A stretch of DNA of 64,000 nucleotides from JASHVB01 sp035508435. GTDB lineage: Bacteria > Pseudomonadota > Alphaproteobacteria > Acetobacterales > Acetobacteraceae. Made by a program: the position numbers and the translations under genes. This document shows, piece after piece, positions 43,984 to 52,031 of the stretch (position 1 is the first letter of the stretch; every line of letters begins with the position of its first letter). The notes beneath the pieces were generated by a model. The model ran no database searches. It was given only the letters and a program-made list of their open reading frames with translations, and had not been told where the DNA came from. The stretch is from NCBI GenBank assembly GCA_035508435.1, contig DATJNA010000128.1, positions 5,332-69,331 on the forward strand. The letters run 5' to 3'.

Positions 43984-44520
43984 ATGCTGGTTCTGGTGGT
44001 CGGGCCGAGTGGTGCGGGCAAGGACACGCTTCTGAATGCGGCGCGGCACGCGCTGGCGGACGATGCGCGATTCCGTTTCGTGCGCCGCGTCATCACCCGC
44101 CCCGCCGACGCGGGCGGTGAGGACCATGAAGCCGTTACCGAAGCGGAATTCGCCCGCCGAAGGTTCGCGTTGCAGTGGCAGGCGCATGAACTTAGCTACG
44201 GTATTCCATGTGACATCGCCGGCGAGATTGCAAATGGTGCAATGGTGGTGGCGAACGTCTCGCGGGCAGTGATCGCCGGGGCTGCCGCGCGATTCCCCGT
44301 TCATGTGATCGAGGTGACCGCCCCGCCAGACGTGCTTGCCGCGCGGCTCGCGGCGCGCGGGCGGGAGACCAGAGCCGACATCGCGGCGCGTCTCGCCCGG
44401 GCAATGCCGCTGCCGGCGAATATCGCCGTCGAAACGGTGTTGAACGACAGCACGCCGGAGATCGGCGCGGCCCGTTTCCTGGCTGCGCTCAACCGCGCAG
44501 CTTCAGGCGTTCAGCGATGA
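43984..44520 (+). CDS. phnN: ribose 1,5-bisphosphate phosphokinase
   Basis: 178 residues from the ATG at 43984, which has GAGG 5 bp upstream; an ATG at 43966 adds six residues. The guanylate-kinase-like fold has P-loop VGPSGAGKDTLL and the following RRVITRPADAGGEDHEAV, the PhnN signature with the T-R-P block. It phosphorylates ribose 1,5-bisphosphate to PRPP, the last step in C-P lyase product recycling. It is transcribed toward the phn operon and its 3' end overlaps that of the DUF1045 gene by 32 bp, so the transcripts are partly antisense to one another. Confidence 0.93.
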   Translation: MLVLVVGPSGAGKDTLLNAARHALADDARFRFVRRVITRPADAGGEDHEAVTEAEFARRRFALQWQAHELSYGIPCDIAGEIANGAMVVANVSRAVIAGAAARFPVHVIEVTAPPDVLAARLAARGRETRADIAARLARAMPLPANIAVETVLNDSTPEIGAARFLAALNRAASGVQR

Positions 44521-45175
44521 CGAATGCCGCGCCCGGCGATGGTTGCACGAACAGGCAGATGTCGCTGACCTGGCGAGGCATGGTCACGACGGAAGCAAAA
44601 TATCGTTCCGCGTCTGGCTGGTACAGCGCCTTTTCCGTCGCATTCAGCCGCCGGGTGAGAGTCATGTGGAAGAACCACGTCTCGAATACATAGGGATAGC
44701 CCCAGCGAACCAGCATCGCGTCCTGTTGCGCCGTTAGACCGGCGCGGCGGCGGCGTGCGAAGTCCGCTTCCGAGGTCGGCGCTCGGAACGGATCAAGCTG
44801 CGCCACGCAGGCATCCGCCAGCGCCTGCAGCGGCGCGCAGTGCGCGGTCTCGCGCAACGCAAGGAAGCCGAACACGTCGCGGACTGCCAGTGTCGGCAAG
44901 GCGAATGGAGCAGTACGGTCGGCGAGTGCGGTCGCCGCCTCCAGGACATCGAGCCACTGGCGATCGGCCGCCAATCGCATCGGCGGCTTGAGTGTCGCAT
45001 GAAAGCCGTAGAGCCGCGGCTCCGCGGTTGCTTCGGCGATGCCCGGCAGATCGGGTTGCGGGGCGGGTGCGTCGCTCTCGGGATCGCGCCCGAGCCATGC
45101 CGCGGCCTTGGCATACAGCGGATCATCGGATCGCGGCGCGTAATACACGGCCACGCGCGCGTCCGACCCCATCAT
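44489..45175 (-). CDS. DUF1045 family phosphonate-metabolism protein
   Basis: 228 residues starting at ATG 45175, with an ATGA overlap on the phnM stop. The family, found with phn genes, belongs to the 2H phosphoesterase superfamily: the two H-x-T/S motifs are visible as FHATLKPP (about 85) and FFHMTLTRR (about 184). The role in C-P lyase loci is not settled; a cyclic phosphodiesterase acting like PhnP on the ribose 1,2-cyclic phosphate product is a reasonable idea, since no phnP is seen here. It is the last gene of the minus-strand phn operon. Confidence 0.9.
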   Translation of the reverse strand: MMGSDARVAVYYAPRSDDPLYAKAAAWLGRDPESDAPAPQPDLPGIAEATAEPRLYGFHATLKPPMRLAADRQWLDVLEAATALADRTAPFALPTLAVRDVFGFLALRETAHCAPLQALADACVAQLDPFRAPTSEADFARRRRAGLTAQQDAMLVRWGYPYVFETWFFHMTLTRRLNATEKALYQPDAERYFASVVTMPRQVSDICLFVQPSPGAAFVIAERLKLRG

Positions 45176-46305
45176 GCGACGCGTTCGCCCCTGCGCCATA
45201 CCTGACGCACCACCGGTAGCCCCTCGTGCAGTCGCACCCGCACCAGGTCTGCCCGTTGCCCGCCTTCGATGCGGCCTCGATCCGAAAGCCCTGCCAGTCG
45301 TGCCGGGTGTTCTGTCACCATGGCGATGGCCCGTGGCAGTCCGATCTGATTGGCGCATTGAAACGCCGCTTCCACCAGACTGTTTGGCACATAGTCGGAT
45401 GCGAATGCATCCACCGCGTCGCTGTCCAGAAGATCGGCGGCGGCGACATTGCCGGAGTGCGAGCCGCCGCGGACAATGTTCGGCGCGCCGGCAATCACGT
45501 CCATGCTGGCGGCCTTCGCCGCGCGCGCCGCCGCCATGGTGACGGGGAATTCGCTGATACGAATACCGTCAGCGGCGTTCTCGGCAATTTCCGCTTCGGT
45601 GCGATCATCGTGGCTGGCAAGCGCGATGTTGCGGCCATGAACACGTTGCAGCAAGGCCTGGCGATTAGGCAGCCGCAGCCGCACCCGCTGCTCCTGCAAT
45701 TCGCCGATGCGCCGGTCGATGGTGGCCTCGTCAAGGCCGCCGCGCCGGCGCAGCGCGCGATAGAAATCGAGGTTGGCGTATTGTCCCACGCCCGGGCTGT
45801 GGTCCATCAGGCTGACCATGCGTGCCAGAGGATGGTCCGCCACAGTATCGAACAATTCCAGCATATCGGCGGCGGGGACTTCGCAGCGGAGATGCAGAAA
45901 ATGCTCGGACTTCAGCAACGCTGCGTCAGTGAGTGCGTCGAGATCGATGACACCGTCGCGGAACGTGCGGATCCGCTCGGCGTCAAAGCCGAGATCGCCA
46001 AGGCACAGCGCGTCGAACACGGTGGTGACGCCGGCGGCCGCACATTGCGCATCATGCGCAACCATGGCGGACCGCGACGGCCAGCGCGCAAGCGAGCGCG
46101 GCTGTACCTGCCGTTCCAGATTGTCGGTGTGGACATCGACGATGCCGGGGAGGAGGTAGTCGCCTTCCAGATCAAGCGCGGCGGGCGATCCCGTCCGCCC
46201 GGTTTGCACGTCGGCAACGTCGCTGTCCCGCACCAACACCGTGCCGCGCAATGCCTCGTCGGGCAACACGAGCATCGCGTTGGTGATGATCAGCTCCATG
46301 GTCAT
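45172..46305 (-). CDS. phnM: alpha-D-ribose 1-methylphosphonate 5-triphosphate diphosphatase (first copy)
   Basis: 377 residues of the amidohydrolase superfamily. PGIVDVHTDNLERQVQPR gives the metal His residues of the first strand; SLMDHSPGVGQY, LASHDDRTEAE and APNIVRGGSHSGN are PhnM-specific blocks. It removes pyrophosphate from the 5-triphosphate made by PhnGHIL, forming the PhnJ substrate. It starts with an ATGA overlap on phnL and itself overlaps the DUF1045 gene, so translation is coupled through phnL-phnM-DUF1045. A second full-length PhnM lies at 52032 with a clearly different sequence. Confidence 0.95.
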   Translation of the reverse strand: MTMELIITNAMLVLPDEALRGTVLVRDSDVADVQTGRTGSPAALDLEGDYLLPGIVDVHTDNLERQVQPRSLARWPSRSAMVAHDAQCAAAGVTTVFDALCLGDLGFDAERIRTFRDGVIDLDALTDAALLKSEHFLHLRCEVPAADMLELFDTVADHPLARMVSLMDHSPGVGQYANLDFYRALRRRGGLDEATIDRRIGELQEQRVRLRLPNRQALLQRVHGRNIALASHDDRTEAEIAENAADGIRISEFPVTMAAARAAKAASMDVIAGAPNIVRGGSHSGNVAAADLLDSDAVDAFASDYVPNSLVEAAFQCANQIGLPRAIAMVTEHPARLAGLSDRGRIEGGQRADLVRVRLHEGLPVVRQVWRRGERVA

Positions 46306-47003
46306 GCGGCATCCTGCAATGGTTCGAGCGAGAACAATCGGTCGGCGATCGCGTCGCGTACATCGGCGTCATGGCAGATGGCGACAATCGCGGTGCCGCG
46401 CGCTTTCGCTTCGTGCACCATACCGACAACGACAGCCCTGTTCCCGGCATCCAATGACGCGGTGGGCTCATCGAGCAAAAGCATGGGATACCCGGCGATC
46501 AGGCCGCGTGCGAGATTCACGCGCTGTTGCTCGCCACCGGAAAAGGTCGCGGGCGGAATGGCATGAAGCCGGCGCGGGATATTGAGGCGCAACAGCATGT
46601 CGGTTGCGCGACGGCGCGCTTCTTCCACCGCTGTGCCGCGAGAGGTGAGTACTTCGGCGACGATGTCCAGCGCGGGCACACGAGGTACAACACGTAGGAA
46701 TTGGCTGACATAGCCCAGAGTTTCGCGACGCACGGCAAGAACGATGCGCGGATCGGCGGCGACGATGTCGACCATCTCGCCGTGATGACGAATCAGGATG
46801 CGTCCGCCTTGCGTGCGGTAGTTGGCATATAGGCTACGCATCAGCGTCGACTTGCCTGCACCGGATGGGCCGGCGAGCACGACGCATTCGCCTGCATGCA
46901 CGACGAGGTCCACGCCGGACAGCACCGGGATATGCACGCCGCCGCGGAGATGCAGCGTAAAGCCTTTCGACAGGTTTTCCGTGCGCAGCATTACCGCCGA
47001 CAT
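46302..47003 (-). CDS. phnL: C-P lyase subunit PhnL (ABC-type ATPase)
   Basis: 233 residues. Walker A in LAGPSGAGKSTLMRSLYANY, the signature FSGGEQQRVNLARGL and Walker B LLLDEPTASLD are present, with no membrane partner, as for PhnL. With PhnG, PhnH and PhnI it makes ribose 1-phosphonate 5-triphosphate from ATP and the phosphonate. It is preceded by the 376-bp gap that separates it from phnK, unusual inside this tightly packed operon, so it may have its own promoter or be read through. An AGGAA ribosome site lies 8 bp upstream of the ATG. Confidence 0.95.
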   Translation of the reverse strand: MSAVMLRTENLSKGFTLHLRGGVHIPVLSGVDLVVHAGECVVLAGPSGAGKSTLMRSLYANYRTQGGRILIRHHGEMVDIVAADPRIVLAVRRETLGYVSQFLRVVPRVPALDIVAEVLTSRGTAVEEARRRATDMLLRLNIPRRLHAIPPATFSGGEQQRVNLARGLIAGYPMLLLDEPTASLDAGNRAVVVGMVHEAKARGTAIVAICHDADVRDAIADRLFSLEPLQDAA

Positions 47004-47160
47004 TCTGAAATTCCTGGTGCAGCGACGGTTTGTTCAGATTTGGCGCGCAGGATCGGTGCATGCGGATGATCTGCACACGATCGTATCGCCGCCCGATGAG
47101 TCCTGAAGCACGAAACCCCGCGTTGTTGCATGCAAGCGCGTGGTCGCGGCGTGCTCGGAC

Positions 47161-47181
47161 GGCCGGGCATGGTGCCCGGCC
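47161..47181. other. perfect stem-loop in the phnK-phnL gap
   Basis: GGCCGGGCA, loop TGG, TGCCCGGCC: a perfect 9-bp stem. There is no T-run on either side, so it is not a simple intrinsic terminator. It lies 20 bp before the ribosome site of the small plus-strand ORF. Confidence 0.7.
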
Positions 47182-47213
47182 GCCGTGGCATCGTCGTCAC
47201 TGGAGAGTAAGCC

Positions 47214-47288
47214 ATGCGCGTAAGCGTCACGGTCGAAATCCGGTGGGGAACGTGGCGGATCAAGATTTCCATCAAGATCCGCCGCTGA
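47214..47288 (+). CDS. possible 24-residue beta-hairpin peptide (very short ORF)
   Basis: ATG at 47214, TGA at 47286-47288, with GGAG 8 bp upstream (TGGAGAGTAAGCC then ATG). The peptide alternates hydrophobic and charged or polar residues on both halves around W-G-T-W: RVSVTVEIRW, turn GT, then WRIKISIKIRR. This is the pattern of a cationic amphipathic beta-hairpin, net charge about +7. It is antisense to the phn transcript. It may be chance: the DNA also contains an 8-bp inverted repeat (GGCGGATC at 47254, GATCCGCC at 47276) that shapes part of the sequence. No family is known to me. Confidence 0.35.
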   Translation: MRVSVTVEIRWGTWRIKISIKIRR

Positions 47289-47294
47289 CCCATC

Positions 47295-47333
47295 GGATGC
47301 CGGAGGGCGGCAGTACCCGTCCTCCGGCCATCC
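47295..47333. other. bulged hairpin beside the short ORF
   Basis: GGATGCCGGAGG (47295-47306) pairs with CCTCCGGCCATCC (47321-47333) with one bulged base and a 14-nt loop. It follows the small plus-strand ORF by 6 bp, and for the phn transcript it lies about 45 nt after the phnK stop, so it could stabilise the phnG-K mRNA end. Confidence 0.55.
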
Positions 47334-47379
47334 GCATAGCACCGCGGCACCTCATTCGCAAGTGTTTTCAAATACATAC

Positions 47380-48156
47380 TCATGCGTGAAGCACCGAACT
47401 GACCAAAAGCTGCGTGTAAGGATGCTGCGGATCGTCCAGCACCTGATCGGTCAAACCCGTCTCCACCACGCGTCCGCGCTGCATCACGGCTATGCGATGC
47501 GCGAGCAAGCGCGCCACGGCGATATCGTGCGTCACAAGCACCGCCGCGATGCCCAGCCGCGCGACCAGCGTACGAATCAGATCGAGCAAACGTGCCTGGA
47601 CGGACACATCCAGACCGCCGGTCGGTTCGTCCATGAATACCAGGCGCGGATGCGTCACCAGTGTGCGCGCGATCTGCAATCGTTGCAGCATGCCGCCGGA
47701 GAAGGTGCGCGGCAGGTCGTCGATGCGGTCGGCATCGATCTCCACCTGGCGCAGCCATTCCAAGGCTTGCTCGCGGATGTTGCCATAGTGGCGCGCGCCT
47801 TGCGCCATGAGCCGCTCGCCGACATTGCCGCCGACGGTGACGTTCATGCGAAGATTCTGTCGCGGGTCCTGGTGCACGAAGCCCCATTCGGAACGATGCA
47901 AAGTGCGCAGTGCCGGCGCAGGCATCGCATGCACGTCGTGCAGCCGGCCCGCGGGATCGCGATACCAGACGGCACCAGAGTCGGGCGCCAGCCGGCCCGA
48001 CAGCACATGCAGCAGCGTAGTCTTGCCCGAACCCGATTCGCCCACCACTGCGACCATTTCACCGGGCCACAGATCGACATCGACACCGGCCAGCGCGGGA
48101 ATGCTGCCGAACGACAGTGTCAAGCCGCGGGCCGAGAGCAAGGTATCGTCAGTCAT
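47380..48156 (-). CDS. phnK: C-P lyase subunit PhnK (ABC-type ATPase)
   Basis: 258 residues from the ATG at 48156, overlapping the phnJ stop by 4 bp; the frame opens earlier without similarity. Walker A VVGESGSGKTTLLHVLSGRL, signature FSGGMLQRLQIARTL and Walker B VFMDEPTGGLD are intact, and RQNLRMNVTVGGNVGERL is the PhnK-specific segment. PhnK binds the PhnGHIJ core and couples ATP turnover to opening of the complex. It is the last gene before the 376-bp gap. Confidence 0.95.
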   Translation of the reverse strand: MTDDTLLSARGLTLSFGSIPALAGVDVDLWPGEMVAVVGESGSGKTTLLHVLSGRLAPDSGAVWYRDPAGRLHDVHAMPAPALRTLHRSEWGFVHQDPRQNLRMNVTVGGNVGERLMAQGARHYGNIREQALEWLRQVEIDADRIDDLPRTFSGGMLQRLQIARTLVTHPRLVFMDEPTGGLDVSVQARLLDLIRTLVARLGIAAVLVTHDIAVARLLAHRIAVMQRGRVVETGLTDQVLDDPQHPYTQLLVSSVLHA

Positions 48157-49019
48157 TCGGCGGCGTCCTGCATGGCGGCGGTGCCAACATGTCCGGCGGC
48201 ACGGCGTTCCGCGCAATGGTCGGTGTCGGAGCAAACGAACAGTCTTCCGCCGCGGTCGTCGGTGACTACCTCATCGAGGTAGACGTTGTCGGCACCGCAC
48301 AGCCCGCAAGCGTGCGGCGCGCGGATGGTCCGGAACGGATGGTCGTCGAAATCGAGCGAGCGCACCTCGGTATAAGGCGGAACAGCGTAAATGCGCTTCT
48401 CTCGCCCGGCGCCGAAGAGCTGCAAGGCCGGCATCATGTGCAGCTTCGGATTGTCGAAGGCCGGGATCGGGCTCGGCGCCATCAGGTAGCGCTGATTCAC
48501 CATCACCGGATAGTCATAGCTGATGGAAACCTGGCCGTAGCGCGCGATGTCTTCGTAAAGCTTCACATGCATCAGACCGTAGTCCGCCAGGCCATGCATG
48601 CGACGGGTCTCGGCGCGGCTGGACTCCAGCCGATACAGCGGCTCGGGTTGCGGCACCTGGTAGACGATGATCTGGTCGTCACGCAGCGGCGTCTCGGGAA
48701 TGCGGTGGCGGGTCTGGATCAGCGTCGCCTCTGCGGTGTGCGTGGTCGTGCGAACGCCGGCGGTGCGGGCGAAGAAGCGGCGGATCGAGACGGCGTTGGT
48801 GGTGTCGTCCGCGCCCTGGTCGATCACCTTCAGCACATCGTCCGGTCCCAGCACCGAGGCGGTGACCTGGATGCCGCCCGTGCCCCAACCATAGGGCAAC
48901 GGCATCTCGCGCGAACCGAACGGCACCTGATGGCCTGGGACTGCTACCGCCTTCAGCAGCGCGCGCCTGACCATGCGTTTGGTTTGTTCGTCGAGATAGG
49001 CGAAGTTGTAGCCGTTCAT
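48153..49019 (-). CDS. phnJ: alpha-D-ribose 1-methylphosphonate 5-phosphate C-P lyase
   Basis: 288 residues. This is the radical SAM enzyme that breaks the C-P bond. Its cluster cysteines are Cys238, Cys241 and Cys263, with the catalytic Cys269 (CGLCG and FVCSDTDHC); each is offset by 3 from E. coli Cys241, 244, 266 and 272. The glycyl-radical Gly is Gly29 in VPGHQVPFGSREMP (E. coli Gly32). The order and overlaps (4 bp with phnI and with phnK) are those of a working operon. Product: 5-phosphoribosyl 1,2-cyclic phosphate plus the alkane, such as methane from methylphosphonate. Confidence 0.97.
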   Translation of the reverse strand: MNGYNFAYLDEQTKRMVRRALLKAVAVPGHQVPFGSREMPLPYGWGTGGIQVTASVLGPDDVLKVIDQGADDTTNAVSIRRFFARTAGVRTTTHTAEATLIQTRHRIPETPLRDDQIIVYQVPQPEPLYRLESSRAETRRMHGLADYGLMHVKLYEDIARYGQVSISYDYPVMVNQRYLMAPSPIPAFDNPKLHMMPALQLFGAGREKRIYAVPPYTEVRSLDFDDHPFRTIRAPHACGLCGADNVYLDEVVTDDRGGRLFVCSDTDHCAERRAAGHVGTAAMQDAAE

Positions 49020-50104
49020 TCCGCCGCCTCCGCATGCTCGGTCAGCCGCGCCGCTTCACGCCGCATGCGGCGGACGTTTTCCAGTTCGCTTTGGAAATCG
49101 ACGTAGTGCGGTAGCTTCAAATGCTCCACGAAGCCGGTCGCCTCGATGTTGTCCGAGTGGTACACCACGAACTCGACATTCTGTGCCGGTGCGGTGACGT
49201 CCTCGCCCAGCTCTTCGGCCCGCATGGCACGGTCGACCAAAGCCATCGACATCGCCTTGCGCTCGCAATGCCCGAACACCAGGCCGTAGCCACGGGTGAA
49301 CTGCGCCGGCACCTGCTTCGAACCTTTGAACTGGTTCACCATTTGGCATTCGGTCAACACGATGTCGCTGATGTCGATGGCGAAGCCGAGTTCGGGCGGT
49401 TCAATTTCTACCGCGACCTCGCCCATGCGGATTTCGCCCGCGAACGGATGCGAGCCGCCGTAGCCGCGCTGCGTCGAATACCCCAGGGCCAGCAGAAAGC
49501 CCTCGTCGCCACGCGCCAGTGCCTGCAAGCGCACATCGCGCGATGCGGGAAACCGCAGCGGCTCGCGCGTCAAATCCCCCGGCTCGCCTTCACCGCCGCC
49601 GTCCCGCTCCAGTAATCCTTCATGCCCAAGAATGTCCGGCACGCGCGGCATCTCCGCTTCGTCATGTGACGCGCGTGGTGCCGGCGGTGGCGCGCCATCG
49701 CTGGCGAGGCTGAAATCCAGCAGCCGGTGGGTGTAATCATAGGTTGGACCAAGCAACTGCCCGCCCGGCAGGTCCTTGAACACCGCAGAGATGCGCCGCT
49801 CGATCAGCATTGCGGTCGTGTCGACCGGCACCGAATAGGCAAATCGCGGCAGTGTGGTGCGATAGGCGCGGAGCAGGAATGCGGCCTCGATCAGATCGCC
49901 TTGCGCCTGCTTCACGGCGAGAGCCGCGAGTTCGCGGTCGTACAACGAACCTTCGCCCATTGCCCGGTCAACCGCGCGGCCGAGCTGTTGCTCCACTTGT
50001 GCCAGCGACAGTTCCGGCACCGACGGATCGCCACGGCGAGCCTCCGCCAGCCAGGCATGCGCGGCGTCGATCGCTTGCTCACCGCCCTTCACCGTGACGT
50101 ACAT
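49016..50104 (-). CDS. phnI: C-P lyase core subunit PhnI
   Basis: 362 residues, the usual PhnI length. N-terminal MYVTVKGGEQAIDAAHAWLA and the later LALGYSTQRGYGGSHPFAGEIR and ECQMVNQFKGSK blocks are highly conserved in PhnI, and VFGHCERKAMSMALVDRA is typical. PhnI is the nucleosidase-like subunit that, with G, H and L, displaces adenine from ATP by the phosphonate. It starts 3 bp past the phnH stop and overlaps phnJ by 4 bp. Confidence 0.96.
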   Translation of the reverse strand: MYVTVKGGEQAIDAAHAWLAEARRGDPSVPELSLAQVEQQLGRAVDRAMGEGSLYDRELAALAVKQAQGDLIEAAFLLRAYRTTLPRFAYSVPVDTTAMLIERRISAVFKDLPGGQLLGPTYDYTHRLLDFSLASDGAPPPAPRASHDEAEMPRVPDILGHEGLLERDGGGEGEPGDLTREPLRFPASRDVRLQALARGDEGFLLALGYSTQRGYGGSHPFAGEIRMGEVAVEIEPPELGFAIDISDIVLTECQMVNQFKGSKQVPAQFTRGYGLVFGHCERKAMSMALVDRAMRAEELGEDVTAPAQNVEFVVYHSDNIEATGFVEHLKLPHYVDFQSELENVRRMRREAARLTEHAEAAE

Positions 50105-50107
50105 GGC

Positions 50108-50689
50108 TCAGACCTCCTGCACCGCCACGCCGCGCGGCAAGGCCGCGAGCGACGTGCCGGCACACAGCACGATATCAATGCCACGCGGGAACAATGCGTG
50201 ATTGTCCTGCCAGGCACCGGCGAAATCGGTGGGCAATCCTGCCACCGCCAGCGTTGCCGGCACGCGCAGGCCGGGGCCTTGCAGCCGGAATTGCCGGCCA
50301 CAGCCAAGCGCCTTCACTTGCAGCACCAAGGTCGCGGCCGATTCCGGTGACTCGTGCGATCCCGCCGGCATGGTGCTTAGGCCCGGGCACGCCAGCGCGA
50401 CGGCAAAGCCGCACGCCGCAATGTCGGACACGATCGGCGCGCCGCAGTGGAAAGCGATCCATTCACGCGCCGCTGCCGTCGCCGAATCGAGCCACACTGG
50501 CGTGTCATAATCGAGCAACGTCAGCAGCACCGCCGCGGTCGCCGGCGCCAGCGGTTCGGGTGGCGACAGATCAGCGCCTGCCGCACGGATCTGCCCAGGT
50601 CGCGCCATCGCGTCCAGGACCGCGCGAAAGCACGCCTGAGCACCGGCGACCGGATCGGCGAAGCCGGGTTGTAACATCGACGTACTCAT
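50108..50689 (-). CDS. phnH: C-P lyase core subunit PhnH
   Basis: 193 residues. PhnH features are the N-terminal QPGFADPVAGAQACFRAVLDAMARPGQI and LTLLDYDTPVWLD blocks and the C-terminal FPRGIDIVLCAGTSLAALPR. PhnH dimerises in the PhnGHIJ core and resembles a PLP-enzyme fold without cofactor. The ATG at 50689 overlaps the phnG stop by 4 bp, and the stop is 3 bp before phnI, so the three are translationally coupled. Confidence 0.95.
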   Translation of the reverse strand: MSTSMLQPGFADPVAGAQACFRAVLDAMARPGQIRAAGADLSPPEPLAPATAAVLLTLLDYDTPVWLDSATAAAREWIAFHCGAPIVSDIAACGFAVALACPGLSTMPAGSHESPESAATLVLQVKALGCGRQFRLQGPGLRVPATLAVAGLPTDFAGAWQDNHALFPRGIDIVLCAGTSLAALPRGVAVQEV

Positions 50690-51153
50690 GCGCGCATGTT
50701 CCGCATGGCGAAGAACTGAACCTTGGTGGCAGCCGCCTTGGCGGCGACCTCCGCCCGTTGCGCCCGCTGCACATCGGCCAACGGCTCGATCACCTTCGCG
50801 CGCAATTCGAATGTCTGCGCGGGGTCCTGCAACATCGCATCCACCACCGCCGCCAGTTCCGCCCGCCGCGCGTCGCGCCCGGCGATATAGGCGTGGCCGA
50901 TCTGCCCCGACTCAGTCCGCACGCTGCACCGCGTGACGGTCATCTCGCCCAGGTTGAACGGCCCGCCACCACCGCCGGTCCGCCCACGCACCATCACCAG
51001 TCCGGCTTCGGGACCGCGCAATCGCGCATAGCGCGGCATCACGGTATGGCGATCCAGCAGCGCGGCAAGCTCGCTTGCGTCTGCCCGTGCCAGTACCGCC
51101 ATCCAGCGGCGGCGCGCGGCATGCGGTTCCTCGGGGCCGGCATCATCTCGCAT
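50686..51153 (-). CDS. phnG: C-P lyase core subunit PhnG
   Basis: 155 residues, first gene of the minus-strand phn operon. ARRRWMAVLARADASELAALLD at the N-terminus and RGRTGGGGGPFNLGEMTVTRC, with the glycine-rich loop, are the family blocks; VRTESGQIGHAYIAGRDARRAELA follows. It is part of the PhnGHI complex that starts phosphonate activation. Its promoter region, shared with phnF, contains a TGTCTAGACA palindrome at 51181. Confidence 0.95.
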   Translation of the reverse strand: MRDDAGPEEPHAARRRWMAVLARADASELAALLDRHTVMPRYARLRGPEAGLVMVRGRTGGGGGPFNLGEMTVTRCSVRTESGQIGHAYIAGRDARRAELAAVVDAMLQDPAQTFELRAKVIEPLADVQRAQRAEVAAKAAATKVQFFAMRNMRA

Positions 51154-51180
51154 AGAATTTTCCGCCGCGCGTCATTCGGA

Positions 51181-51190
51181 TGTCTAGACA
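51181..51190. promoter_or_regulatory. candidate PhnF operator
   Basis: TGTCTAGACA, a perfect 10-bp palindrome centred 32 bp from the phnG start and about 75 bp from the phnF start. The GTCTAGAC core matches the inverted-repeat type recognised by PhnF of mycobacteria. Its place between divergent phnG and phnF fits autoregulation plus operon control. The match is by sequence type only. Confidence 0.5.
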
Positions 51191-51260
51191 GGTAGCGGCC
51201 CGCCGGGTTATCGTCAACCACGAATTCGCACAAATGGGGTGGACCTTGCGTGACGAAACC

Positions 51261-52019
51261 ATGACCTTGACGCGACGCACCGACGAACGGCCAACTCATC
51301 CGGTGTTGCGTCATGAAGGTGTCGCGTTATGGCGGCAGATCGCCAGCCATCTGCAACAGGATATCGGCGCAGGTACATATCCTCCGGGCGGCAAGCTGCC
51401 GACCGAGGCGGAGCTGTCGCAGCATTTCGCGGTGAACCGGCACACGGTGCGCCGCGCGTTGGAGGAGCTGTCGCGCAGCGGGCTGGTGCGCGTGGAGCAA
51501 GGCCGTGGCTCGTTCGTCGCCGAGGACGTCATCGAATATGCGGTCGAACCGCGCACCCGCTTCAGTGAATGGATCAAGCGGCACAACAAGGAACCCTCAG
51601 GCCGCGTGCTGCAACTGAAGGAAACGGTGGCCGATGCACATGTCGCAGCGGGCCTTGGCATCCGCGCCGGCAGCCGGGTGGTGTTGCTCGAGCGGCTCGG
51701 GCTTGCCGATGATCGGCCGGTGAGCCTGACCAGTCACCATTTCCCCAGCGCGCGGCTGCGCGGGATTCTGGAGGCGTTGCGCACCACGCCGCGCATCACC
51801 ACCGCGCTGCACGGGGTTGGCGTGACCGACTACCTGCGCCAGACCACGCGCGTGACGGCGCGTCTGCCAAACGGCGAGGAGGCGGAGCTGCTGCGCATGC
51901 CGCGCAACCGGCCGGTGTTGCTGGCGGAGAACATCAACGTCGACCGGGCCGGTCAGGTGATCGAGTTCGCGATCGGCCGCTATCCCACGCCGCGCGTGCA
52001 GATCGTTTTCGAACCTTAG
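51261..52019 (+). CDS. phnF: PhnF, GntR/HutC-family phosphonate regulator
   Basis: 252 residues from the ATG at 51261 (MTLTRRTDER); a start at 51180 would run through the operator palindrome and lacks similarity. N-terminal winged helix: LPTEAELSQHFAVNRHTVRRAL. C-terminal UTRA domain from about residue 90 (SGRVLQLKETVADAHVAAGLGI to the end). In phn loci this subfamily represses C-P lyase genes. It diverges from phnG, with the TGTCTAGACA palindrome between, and is followed 12 bp later by the second phnM. Confidence 0.92.
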   Translation: MTLTRRTDERPTHPVLRHEGVALWRQIASHLQQDIGAGTYPPGGKLPTEAELSQHFAVNRHTVRRALEELSRSGLVRVEQGRGSFVAEDVIEYAVEPRTRFSEWIKRHNKEPSGRVLQLKETVADAHVAAGLGIRAGSRVVLLERLGLADDRPVSLTSHHFPSARLRGILEALRTTPRITTALHGVGVTDYLRQTTRVTARLPNGEEAELLRMPRNRPVLLAENINVDRAGQVIEFAIGRYPTPRVQIVFEP

Positions 52020-52031
52020 AGAGCAAGCTCC

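Larger units (their letters stand above)
47004..47379. other. 376-bp gap inside the phn operon, between phnK and phnL
   Basis: All other phn junctions on this strand overlap or nearly touch, so this gap stands out. It holds a perfect 9-bp stem-loop (47161-47181), a second bulged hairpin (47295-47333), and on the plus strand a 24-codon ORF with a ribosome site (47214-47288). On the minus strand I find no credible gene. It may separate phnL-M from phnG-K by processing, attenuation or an extra promoter. Confidence 0.6.

Noticed and set aside
47034..47342. A 102-codon minus-strand frame in the phnK-phnL gap as a missing phn gene
   Set aside because: It has no ribosome site at its start, no similarity to phn proteins and a low-complexity Asp/Pro/Ala content; the gap is treated as non-coding on that strand.
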